From positions 1-6,114 of the forward strand of contig JAEDLZ010000077.1 of the NCBI GenBank assembly GCA_016303265.1: a stretch of 6,114 nucleotides of DNA, given 5' to 3'. Shown one piece after another: positions 1-5,435 of this stretch. The notes under the pieces were generated by a model. That model did not search any database. It had not been told where the DNA came from and saw only the letters and a list, made by a program, of their open reading frames with translations. Origin of the DNA: Clostridiales bacterium (GTDB lineage: Bacteria > Bacillota > Clostridia > Monoglobales > Monoglobaceae). The stretch's first letter is position 1. The number at the start of each line of letters is the position of its first letter. Made by a program: the position numbers and the translations under genes.

Positions 1-872
1 GCGTCTGAGTGCATTCTTCCCATTGTATCCGTCATACCGTAAGAAGCCGGGCCTGCCGCCATATTATCGGGATGAAGCGTACGGCCTGTACCGCCGCCCG
101 ATGCAACCGAGAAATATTTCTTGCCCTGTTCGATACATTCCTTTTTGTATGTGCCTGCAACAGGATGCTGGAAACGGGTCGGGTTGGTGGAATTTCCTGT
201 TATGGATACATCAACGCCCTCAAGGTGCATAATCGCAACACCCTCACGGACATCGTCCGCACCGTAGCAGCGAACCTTTGCTCTTTCGCCCTTTGAATAA
301 GCGGTTTCTTTAACAACCGTAACCTTGCCCGTATAATAATCAAACTGCGTCTGAACATAAGTGAAGCCGTTGATTCTTGAAATAATCTGAGCGGCGTCCT
401 TGCCAAGACCGTTAAGAATTACACGAAGGTCTTCTTTTCTTGCCTTGTTTGCGCTGCGAGCAAGTCCTATTGCGCCCTCCGCTGCCGCAAAGGATTCGTG
501 TCCTGCCAAAAATGCAAAGCACTTCGTTTCCTCACGAAGAAGCATTGCGCCCAGGTTGCCGTGGCCGATACCAACCTTTCTGTCGTCAGCAACAGAGCCG
601 GGAATACAGAAAGACTGAAGTCCTACGCCGATTTTTTCAGCGGCGTCAGCGGCCTTTACCGCTCCGTCCTTTATAGCAATTGCCGCACCTACTGTGTAAG
701 CCCAGCAAGCATTTTCAAAGCATATGGGCTGAATCCCTTTAACTATGTTATATACATCGATACCCTTATCGTCACAGATTTTCTTTGCTTCCTCTATGGA
801 AGAAATGCCGTGCTTTGAGAGCTCAGCGTTAATCTGGTCAATTCTTCTTTCATAACTTTCAAATAATGCCAT
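1..872 (-). CDS. GGGtGRT-family protein, C-terminus cut off by window edge
   Basis: Reading back from an ATG at 872-870 gives 290 uninterrupted codons running off the window edge, so the C-terminus is missing. The protein starts MALFESYERRID. Residues 259-265 read G-G-G-T-G-R-T, the motif after which the GGGtGRT protein family is named. Other glycine-rich stretches lie near 101-108 (GIGHGNLG) and 153-158. Seven cysteines are visible (33, 51, 56, 89, 118, 202, 246), which could bind metal or an Fe-S cluster, but no classic cluster motif is seen. There is no signal peptide or membrane segment, so it is probably cytoplasmic. A strong ribosome binding site (AGGGAGG, 881-887) precedes the ATG, and the gene follows the NifU-like gene by only 18 bases, so they are co-transcribed. 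The family has no biochemical role that I know of. The pairing suggests a protein that receives or uses an Fe-S cluster, which is inference. Confidence 0.9.
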   Translation of the reverse strand, partial: MALFESYERRIDQINAELSKHGISSIEEAKKICDDKGIDVYNIVKGIQPICFENACWAYTVGAAIAIKDGAVKAADAAEKIGVGLQSFCIPGSVADDRKVGIGHGNLGAMLLREETKCFAFLAGHESFAAAEGAIGLARSANKARKEDLRVILNGLGKDAAQIISRINGFTYVQTQFDYYTGKVTVVKETAYSKGERAKVRCYGADDVREGVAIMHLEGVDVSITGNSTNPTRFQHPVAGTYKKECIEQGKKYFSVASGGGTGRTLHPDNMAAGPASYGMTDTMGRMHSD

Positions 873-890
873 AATTATAACCTCCCTCTC

Positions 891-1583
891 TTATTCTTTT
901 CTCGGGTCGATAAGCTTAGCCGCGTCATCAACTCTTCCGTACTGGCCGCTTGCTTTTTCCAAAGCCTCGTTCGCGTCCATACCGTCCTTAATCATTTCCA
1001 TCATTCTGCCGAGCTGGACGAACTTATAGCCTATGATTTCATCATTTTCGTCAACGGCAATTTTTGTTATGTAACCCTCTGCAAGCTCAAGGTATCTCGG
1101 ACCCTTTTTAAGAGTTGCATAAGTTGTGCCTACCTGGGAACGAAGCCCCTTTCCAAGGTCCTCAAGACCTGCGCCGACCGGAAGACCGTCCTCGGAAAAG
1201 GCTGTCTGTGTACGGCCGTAAACAATCTGAAGAAAAAGCTCTCTCATTGCGGTGTTAATAGCGTCGCAAACCAAATCGGTATTAAGAGCCTCAAGAATTG
1301 TCTTGCCAACGAGGATTTCGGATGCCATAGCTGCCGAATGCGTCATACCGCTGCATCCCACCGTTTCAACGAGAGCCTCCTGAATAACACCCTCTTTAAC
1401 ATTGAGAGTAAGCTTACAGGTACCCTGCTGGGGTGCACACCAGCCTATACCGTGGGTAAGACCGGAAATGTCCTTAATTTCCTTTGCCTGTGTCCATTTC
1501 CCCTCCTGAGGGATAGGCGCCGGGCCGTGATAAGCGCCCTTTGCCAGAGGACACATCATTTCAACTTCTGCTGAATATTTCAT
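891..1583 (-). CDS. NifU-like iron-sulfur cluster assembly scaffold protein
   Basis: This 230-residue protein matches the IscU/NifU-type scaffold of the kind found beside GGGtGRT genes in Clostridia. Such scaffolds hold a nascent Fe-S cluster on conserved cysteines before passing it to target proteins. The core spans roughly residues 45-125: C49 and C56 in a GWCAPQQGTC stretch, a beta segment (KLTLNVKEGVIQEALVE), then GCSGMTHSAAMASEILVGKT with C77. The GC(S)xxxxS...M...G pattern is typical of the NifU N-terminal domain, and C106 follows. The tail (about 160-230) is longer than in IscU and has no recognised domain. The ATG at 1583-1581 has an AAAGGAG ribosome binding site 9 bases upstream (1593-1599). 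No cysteine desulfurase (NifS/IscS) is visible in the window. It is first in a two-gene operon driven by the promoter at 1663-1691, likely under repressor control. The scaffold assignment is from family resemblance; the exact client is unknown. Confidence 0.85.
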   Translation of the reverse strand: MKYSAEVEMMCPLAKGAYHGPAPIPQEGKWTQAKEIKDISGLTHGIGWCAPQQGTCKLTLNVKEGVIQEALVETVGCSGMTHSAAMASEILVGKTILEALNTDLVCDAINTAMRELFLQIVYGRTQTAFSEDGLPVGAGLEDLGKGLRSQVGTTYATLKKGPRYLELAEGYITKIAVDENDEIIGYKFVQLGRMMEMIKDGMDANEALEKASGQYGRVDDAAKLIDPRKE

Positions 1584-1630
1584 AATATTCCGCTCCTTTC
1601 AATAATGTATATTGATTTATTATTTGCAGC

Positions 1631-1664
1631 ATTTAAGTTGGTTACAAATTTAACCAACTTAAAT
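1631..1664. promoter_or_regulatory. Perfect palindromic operator of the NifU/GGGtGRT operon
   Basis: ATTTAAGTTGGTTA (1631-1644) is followed by a 6-base spacer (CAAATT) and its exact reverse complement TAACCAACTTAAAT (1651-1664). Two 14-base arms without a mismatch are far beyond chance in a region this short. The palindrome overlaps the last two bases of the -10 element, and the predicted transcription start (about 1656-1657) falls inside one arm. The transcript would therefore not contain the complete hairpin, which argues for a DNA site bound by a dimeric or tetrameric repressor rather than an RNA structure. The regulator is not identified. An iron- or Fe-S-sensing factor (Rrf2/IscR, DtxR or Fur type) would fit the genes controlled, but I do not recognise the consensus. 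Confidence 0.8.
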
Positions 1665-1691
1665 GGTATCACAAAATCCGCCCTTTGTCAA
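1663..1691 (-). promoter_or_regulatory. Sigma-A type promoter of the NifU/GGGtGRT operon
   Basis: On the minus strand a perfect -35 box TTGACA (1691-1686) is separated by exactly 17 bases from a -10 box TACCAT (1668-1663), which matches TATAAT at four of six positions. The predicted start near 1656-1657 gives a leader of about 73 bases before the NifU-like ATG. The good -35 with a weaker -10 and the overlapping palindrome is the classic layout of a repressible promoter. Confidence 0.75.
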
Positions 1692-1705
1692 CAAAATTTT
1701 CCCAC

Positions 1706-1728
1706 AAAAATAAGGCGTTATCCCGCCT
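1706..1728 (-). terminator. Probable intrinsic terminator of the upstream operon
   Basis: On the minus strand AGGCG (1728-1724), a six-base loop GGATAA and CGCCT (1717-1713) form a short GC-rich stem, followed by TTATTTTT. It lies about 230 bases past the histidine kinase stop and just before the next operon's -35 box, where a terminator is expected. The stem is only 5 bp, so termination may be partial. On the plus strand the same stem is followed by GTTTTG, so weak termination that way is also possible. Confidence 0.5.
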
Positions 1729-1781
1729 GTTTTGTGTATACTTTTTCGTAGTGGAAATCCGTCATTCCGCCTTTAAATACA

Positions 1782-1811
1782 GGCAAAGCCGCAGGGCACA
1801 GCGCCTTTGCC
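1782..1811 (-). repeat. Imperfect 11-bp hairpin in the kinase 3' region
   Basis: GGCAAAGCCGC (1782-1792) pairs with GCGCCTTTGCC (1801-1811) over 11 positions with a single C-C mismatch and an 8-base loop. On the minus strand it is followed by TGTATTT, a moderate T-rich tail, so it may act as a first terminator or as a 3' end-stabilising stem for the two-component system message. Confidence 0.45.
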
Positions 1812-1957
1812 GATGCAAACGCATAAAACACCGCAGAGCACGGCGCACCTATTGATTAAAAACCGCAAAGCGCCGCAAAACGGGGCTTTCCAGGCCGCCG
1901 GGTTTAAAACCCTTTTCACGCCCTTATGCCCCGCACTTCGGCCTTTAATTTTACCTG

Positions 1958-3496
1958 CTATTCCGATTTTCCGTCCAGTTCAAACCAGAAAACCACTCCG
2001 CCGTCAGTATTATATGCTCCGTACTTATGGTTATGAGCGCTGATTATTGCAGCGACAATAGACAGTCCCAGCCCCGAGCTTCCGTTATAGCGGACTCTCG
2101 CCTTGTCCGCCATATAAAAGCTCTTCCACATATTTTCAAGGGTTTCCTCGTCAATCGGTTCTCCCGTATTGAACATGGAAACGCGGACATTGTCCTCTAT
2201 GCGCTCAATAGTAATCCTGACCCTCTTCTCCCCGGAGCTGTATTTTATTGCGTTAGTCAGATAATTCAAAAATACCTCCTCAATCAGGAAGTCGTCTGCC
2301 CACACATATACAGGCTCCTTACAGTCAAACTCGACGGTTATTCCGCTTTGCTCAATGAGAATTGACTTTTGCCGTAAAATTTCCGAAATTTGTTCTACAA
2401 TGTCAAAATTGGTTATATCAAGCTTGTCTGAACCCGACTCAATACGCATAAGCGCCATAAGCTTTTTGATAAGCGCATTCATTCTCTGAGCCTCGTCCAT
2501 GATTACCTCGCAGTAATATGCTTTGCTGTCGTCATCAAGTTCCATTTCGGTAAGTCCCTCTGCGTATGCCTCAATTATTGAAATCGGCGTTTTCAGCTCG
2601 TGCGAAACATTGGATATAAAATCCTTTCTCTGCTTGTCGATTTTCTCTTTTTTATCTATATCCCGCATAAGCTGAACATTGGCGGATTTAAGCCCTGATA
2701 TTGCCTTTTGGAGCTTGTCCGACATAGTATTGATACTTTCGCCGAGCATTCCCACCTCGTCATAGGTCTTTCCCTCATATTTCTGACTGAAATCCAGCTC
2801 CGCCATGCGCTTTGCAATCTCCGAAAGACGGTTGAGCGGCTTCGTAAGCTTGCGGCTTATGAACATTATGATAATCGCCGCAATCGCCCATACTATAATT
2901 CCTATTATAATAAGAAAACGGTTTGAAAACAAAACGCTCTCCTTTATGGGAGCAACGGAAGACTGGATTATAACGCGGTAATCCCCGTCGACAACTGCGT
3001 TAAGCTCCAGAATACGGGCATTAAGCTGTTCAACATACGAGGAGGAAAAAACATAGTTATCGCCCTCTTTGATAACCTCACGCCCGCCGTTATCCTCGTA
3101 GGGACGACCGTATGACGGATTCTGCTTGAATTCTACCACACCGTCGCCGATTGTCACGCTGAATTCGGGCGCCCTTTGGAATCTAAAGGCGTTCTGAGGA
3201 ACGGAGGTATAAACGGTATGTCCCTCGCTGTCAAAAACCATAACGGAAACATTGGAATTGACGCAAAGCTGCTCCATTTCAAGCTGAAGCTCATCTGCGT
3301 CAAGCTCCTTATTATTCAGCAGCTTTTCAATATATGCAAGATGTCCTAAAATTGTGTCGGTTTTCTTGTACATATAGTAGCTTTGAAAAGTAAGAGAATT
3401 AAGAATAACGCAAACCGCTATAACCGAAAATACCGTAAGATTGATAAGTACTAAAAGCCTGCGGCGCAGGCTTTTAGTACGACGCTTTTTACTCAT
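1958..3496 (-). CDS. Membrane sensor histidine kinase of a two-component system
   Basis: This 512-residue protein senses a signal outside the membrane and phosphorylates the response regulator encoded just upstream. A basic N-terminus (KKRRTKSLRRR) leads into membrane helix 1 (about 14-34), an extracytoplasmic region of some 155 residues (about 37-190) of no recognised fold, and helix 2 (about 193-214). A HAMP linker follows (about 213-265), then the dimerisation and phosphoacceptor domain with the H-box FISNVSHELKTP (phosphorylated His at 299), and the ATPase domain with the N-box NYLTNAIKYS (411-420), F-box region (456-463) and G2 box GSSGLGLSI (472-480). The G1 box is N443-T-G-E-P-I rather than the usual D-x-G-x-G. 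The ATG overlaps the regulator's stop codon by 8 bases (ATGAGTAA) and has GAGGT (3505-3509) 8 bases upstream, so translation is probably coupled. There is no PAS domain, so it is not a typical WalK. The signal is unknown. Confidence 0.93.
   Translation of the reverse strand: MSKKRRTKSLRRRLLVLINLTVFSVIAVCVILNSLTFQSYYMYKKTDTILGHLAYIEKLLNNKELDADELQLEMEQLCVNSNVSVMVFDSEGHTVYTSVPQNAFRFQRAPEFSVTIGDGVVEFKQNPSYGRPYEDNGGREVIKEGDNYVFSSSYVEQLNARILELNAVVDGDYRVIIQSSVAPIKESVLFSNRFLIIIGIIVWAIAAIIIMFISRKLTKPLNRLSEIAKRMAELDFSQKYEGKTYDEVGMLGESINTMSDKLQKAISGLKSANVQLMRDIDKKEKIDKQRKDFISNVSHELKTPISIIEAYAEGLTEMELDDDSKAYYCEVIMDEAQRMNALIKKLMALMRIESGSDKLDITNFDIVEQISEILRQKSILIEQSGITVEFDCKEPVYVWADDFLIEEVFLNYLTNAIKYSSGEKRVRITIERIEDNVRVSMFNTGEPIDEETLENMWKSFYMADKARVRYNGSSGLGLSIVAAIISAHNHKYGAYNTDGGVVFWFELDGKSE
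3448..3480. repeat. Perfect 15-bp inverted repeat inside the kinase start region
   Basis: GTACTAAAAGCCTGC (3448-3462), a 3-base loop GGC, and GCAGGCTTTTAGTAC (3466-3480) form an uninterrupted 15-bp stem. It covers about codons 6-16 of the histidine kinase and begins 17 bases from the A of its ATG, just beyond the footprint of an initiating ribosome. No T-run follows on the minus strand, so it is not a kinase-strand terminator. The whole element is 33 bases, so both strands encode the same TKSLRRRLLV peptide, which explains an open frame on the other strand. It could tune kinase translation relative to the regulator. Confidence 0.85.
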
Positions 3497-4166
3497 TTGT
3501 ATCTACCTCGAATTTATAGCCGATACCCCGAACGGTCTTAATGTAATCACCGCATTCCTCAAGCTTGCTCCGAAGCTTTTTAACATGAGTATCAACCGTC
3601 CTTGCATCACCGAAATAATCAAAATCCCATACATTGTTTAAAATTTTATTGCGGGACAGAGCCAGCCCCTGATTGTCCGCAAAGTAATTAAGCAGTTCAA
3701 ATTCTTTGAAGCTTAAGTCAACATTTTTGTTTTTCACCTTAACCGTATGCGCATCCTTGTTTATTTCGATTTCCCCGACAGTGCGGCTGCTTCCCGTTAT
3801 AACCTGATTGCGCTTGAGAAGCGCCTCAACCCTTGCAACAAGAATTTTCGGGGAAAACGGCTTTGAAATATATTCGTCTGCGCCGATATTGAATCCATGC
3901 AGCTCATCACTCTCCTCGGATTTTGCCGTAAGCATAATAATGGGCACAGAAGATTCCTCCCTGATTTTTCGGCAAACCTCCCAACCGTCCGCCTTCGGCA
4001 TCATAACATCCAGAATGACAAGGTCAATATCCTTGGTTTCGTAAAAAATATCAAGCGCTTCTTCACCGTCAGCAGCCTCGATAACCTCAAACTTTTTCGC
4101 TGTAAGAAAGTCACGGACAATTTTGCGCAGCCTGAACTCATCATCGGCAATAAGAACCTTTATCAT
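3489..4166 (-). CDS. OmpR/PhoB-family DNA-binding response regulator
   Basis: A full-length 225-residue response regulator, the usual size for the family. The receiver domain (about 2-118) has the acidic pair D8-D9, the phosphoacceptor D53 in LVILDVMMP, T80 in the IIMLTAK strand and K102 in SKPF, so all catalytic and switch residues are present. The C-terminal winged-helix domain (about 128-222) contains the recognition helix region RTVDTHVKKLRSKL (189-202) and the wing hairpin VRGIGYKF. Phosphorylated by the kinase encoded immediately downstream, it should bind promoter DNA as a dimer. Its stop overlaps the kinase start by 8 bases. The ATG at 4166-4164 is preceded by a GGGTGGTG ribosome binding site. 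Sixty-nine bases separate it from the upstream hydrolase gene with no terminator visible, so it may be read through from that operon or use its own weak promoter. Its target genes are not evident. Confidence 0.94.
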   Translation of the reverse strand: MIKVLIADDEFRLRKIVRDFLTAKKFEVIEAADGEEALDIFYETKDIDLVILDVMMPKADGWEVCRKIREESSVPIIMLTAKSEESDELHGFNIGADEYISKPFSPKILVARVEALLKRNQVITGSSRTVGEIEINKDAHTVKVKNKNVDLSFKEFELLNYFADNQGLALSRNKILNNVWDFDYFGDARTVDTHVKKLRSKLEECGDYIKTVRGIGYKFEVDTNE

Positions 4167-4199
4167 TGTTACACCACCCGAACCTTATATTTTAAGCTA

Positions 4200-4205
4200 A
4201 GTATA
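4200..4205 (-). promoter_or_regulatory. Possible -10 box ahead of the response regulator
   Basis: TATACT on the minus strand matches the consensus -10 at five of six positions and would give a leader of about 26 bases. No good -35 hexamer stands at 16-18 bases upstream, so an internal promoter for the two-component system is only a possibility. Confidence 0.3.
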
Positions 4206-4235
4206 ACACGGCTTTATGTCTATTTTGTGAAATGT

Positions 4236-5024
4236 TCAGATAATGTCGCTTATTTTGTCAGGATAAGCCATCTTAAGCGTAAATCCGTCACCCTCTCCGG
4301 CTCCGCTTTGGGAAAGAATCCCCCTGACCGTAACATATGCAAGGTCAGGATTGTTGTTTTCCCCGCTCAAATGCCCCAGCATAAACTTCTTTGTTCCGCT
4401 CTTTAAAAGAGAAAGTGCGAACTCTCCCGCCTTTTCGTTGCAAAGATGCCCTCTCTCGCCTCTGATTCTGCGCTTAAGCGGTTCGGGATAGCCGCCCATT
4501 GAAAGCAGGTTTAAATCATGATTTGCTTCGAGCAGTACCTTGTCCGACCCACAAAGAGCGTTATAGATATTTTCGTTGACCGTTCCCATATCCGTTGCAA
4601 CGGAAACCTTTTCGTTCCCCGAAACAAAGGTATAACCCACAGGGTTTGCGGCATCATGCGGAATGGCGAAAGCACAGACTTTTATATCGCCTATTACTAT
4701 CGGTTCCTCCTCGATAATCCGCACATTTTCCTCCGCAACCCCTGAAAGATTTTCGCCCATAAGACTCCATGTTGCGGAATTTGCGTATACGGGGGTATTA
4801 AACCGCTTTGAAAACAGCCCGACGCCTCTTATATGGTCGCTGTGCTCATGGGTCACAACTATTGCCGCAATTTCTTTCGGCTCAATATTTATGTCACTGA
4901 GAGCCGAAACCGCCATCCTGCAGCTTATTCCGCAGTCCACGAGAATTTTTGTTCTGTCTGAAAACACCACGGTGGAATTTCCGCGGCTGCTGCTCCTTAA
5001 AGAGCAGATATGTAAATTACTCAA
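4236..5024 (-). CDS. YycJ/WalJ-like metallo-beta-lactamase-fold hydrolase
   Basis: This encodes 262 residues from a TTG start at 5024-5022. The metal-binding motif THEHSDH (58-64) is intact. Further candidate ligands are H123 (IPHDA), D145 (TDMG), H169 (EANHD), H193 (GHLCNE) and H218 (LGHLS). The EANHD....GGYP..LKRRIRGERGHL block is characteristic of the YycJ/WalJ group, cytoplasmic proteins thought to act as nucleases linked to cell-wall and DNA-repair functions. The N-terminal SLRSSSRGNS corresponds to the family's usual SLxSGSSGN, here with altered residues. I chose TTG because AGGAGGAG lies 7 bases upstream and the encoded N-terminus then aligns with the family. An ATG at 5075-5073 would add 17 residues with no good ribosome binding site. 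In Bacillus walJ sits in the WalRK operon. Here the gene also adjoins a two-component system, but one without WalK's PAS domain. Function is inferred from family. Confidence 0.85.
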   Translation of the reverse strand: MSNLHICSLRSSSRGNSTVVFSDRTKILVDCGISCRMAVSALSDINIEPKEIAAIVVTHEHSDHIRGVGLFSKRFNTPVYANSATWSLMGENLSGVAEENVRIIEEEPIVIGDIKVCAFAIPHDAANPVGYTFVSGNEKVSVATDMGTVNENIYNALCGSDKVLLEANHDLNLLSMGGYPEPLKRRIRGERGHLCNEKAGEFALSLLKSGTKKFMLGHLSGENNNPDLAYVTVRGILSQSGAGEGDGFTLKMAYPDKISDII

Positions 5025-5031
5025 TAAAATT

Positions 5032-5039
5032 CTCCTCCT
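5032..5039 (-). promoter_or_regulatory. Ribosome binding site fixing the TTG start of the hydrolase
   Basis: AGGAGGAG on the minus strand stands 7 bases before the TTG at 5024-5022. It is an almost ideal Shine-Dalgarno match and is the main reason for preferring TTG to the ATG at 5075. Confidence 0.8.
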
Positions 5040-5040
5040 T

Positions 5041-5063
5041 TCCGAAAATCTCAAACTTTCGGA
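5041..5063 (-). repeat. Small hairpin just upstream of the hydrolase ribosome binding site
   Basis: TCCGAAA (5041-5047) and TTTCGGA (5057-5063) form a perfect 7-bp stem with a 9-base loop in the leader between the BofA-like gene and the hydrolase. It ends one base before the Shine-Dalgarno sequence, and the neighbouring CTCC could also pair with GGAG. It has no T-run and is not a terminator. It could modulate translation. Confidence 0.4.
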
Positions 5064-5089
5064 GAGCTTTAGCATATGTGTTTAACCCG

Positions 5090-5350
5090 TTAAAGGATAA
5101 GTCCTATTAAGACCAGCAGAATAACCCCCGGAAAACCCAGCAAGCCTGAAACCAGAGCGCTTATGGGATTTATGGGGACATTAAGACCTATGGACGAGCC
5201 GATTGCATTTATAATAATCAGCATAATACCGCCCAAAATTCCGTTTAAAATAAGCTTTAGTATCCACTTGACCGGCTTTGTCAGAACAAAGCACACCAAA
5301 ACAATAACTAAAATTCCAACAACATACGAAACCACCGAGATTGAATCCAC
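5090..5350 (-). CDS. bofA: BofA-family small membrane protein (pro-sigma-K processing inhibitor type)
   Basis: From the GTG at 5350-5348 this is an 86-residue hydrophobic protein, close to the length of Bacillus BofA. Three membrane segments are visible (about 5-24, 33-53 and 62-85). The family pattern is clear: a KPVKWILKLILNGILGG stretch, then the loop GLNVPINPISALVSGLLGFPGV (about 55-76), with the conserved N-P-x-(S/T)-A-L and G-x-x-G-x-P-G. In Bacillus, BofA holds the protease SpoIVFB inactive in the mother cell until sigma-K is needed. No spoIVF gene or sigK lies in this window, so the role here is not proven. The GTG was chosen because GAGGTGA is 7 bases upstream. A TTG at 5443 would overlap the radical SAM gene and add 31 atypical residues, and an ATG at 5407 has a poor binding site. 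The gene is 85 bases after the radical SAM gene and 65 before the hydrolase start, probably in the same operon. Confidence 0.82.
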   Translation of the reverse strand: MDSISVVSYVVGILVIVLVCFVLTKPVKWILKLILNGILGGIMLIIINAIGSSIGLNVPINPISALVSGLLGFPGVILLVLIGLIL

Positions 5351-5357
5351 AGTAAAA

Positions 5358-5364
5358 TCACCTC
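5358..5364 (-). promoter_or_regulatory. Ribosome binding site fixing the GTG start of the BofA-like gene
   Basis: GAGGTGA on the minus strand is a full match to the anti-Shine-Dalgarno core and lies 7 bases from the GTG at 5350-5348. The upstream TTG and ATG candidates lack comparable sites. Confidence 0.75.
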
Positions 5365-5435
5365 GATAAATTATATGCTTGTTCGCCTCAAAAAAATCAC
5401 TTATCATATTAAATTTGTCCGTAAGTAAACCGAGT

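Larger units (their letters stand above)
1584..1957. other. 374-base intergenic region with hairpins, terminator and promoter
   Basis: No convincing coding sequence lies between the histidine kinase stop codon and the NifU-like start. The half nearer the kinase (about 1780-1957) is GC-richer and full of short complementary segments, for example GGGTTT/AAACCC at 1900-1912 and AGGCCG/CGGCCT spanning about 1892-1947, and looks like a structured 3' trailer of the kinase message. The half nearer the NifU-like gene (1584-1740) is AT-rich and holds a likely terminator, the promoter, the palindromic operator and the ribosome binding site, each listed separately. No riboswitch class was recognised. 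Confidence 0.7.

Noticed and set aside
1600..1664. Riboswitch or leader attenuator for the NifU-like operon
   Set aside because: The main palindrome lies across the predicted start site, so the RNA would lack one arm, and the remaining leader shows no known riboswitch core.
1900..1912. GGGTTTAAAACCC followed by TTTT as a plus-strand terminator
   Set aside because: There is no plus-strand gene upstream for it to end, and the stem is short and AT-rich in the centre.
1807..2043. Plus-strand open frame across the intergenic region into the kinase 3' end
   Set aside because: The second part is antisense to the kinase, composition is low in coding signals, and no ribosome binding site or homology is recognised.
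3441..3641. Plus-strand open frame beginning with a peptide like the kinase N-terminus (TKSLRRRLLV)
   Set aside because: The likeness is produced by the perfect 33-base inverted repeat at 3448-3480. The rest of the frame is antisense to the kinase and regulator genes and has no ribosome binding site or family features.
5025..5075. ATG at 5075 as the start of the metallo-beta-lactamase-fold hydrolase
   Set aside because: It would add 17 residues not found in the family, spans a leader hairpin, and lacks a Shine-Dalgarno site, whereas the TTG at 5024 has an ideal one.
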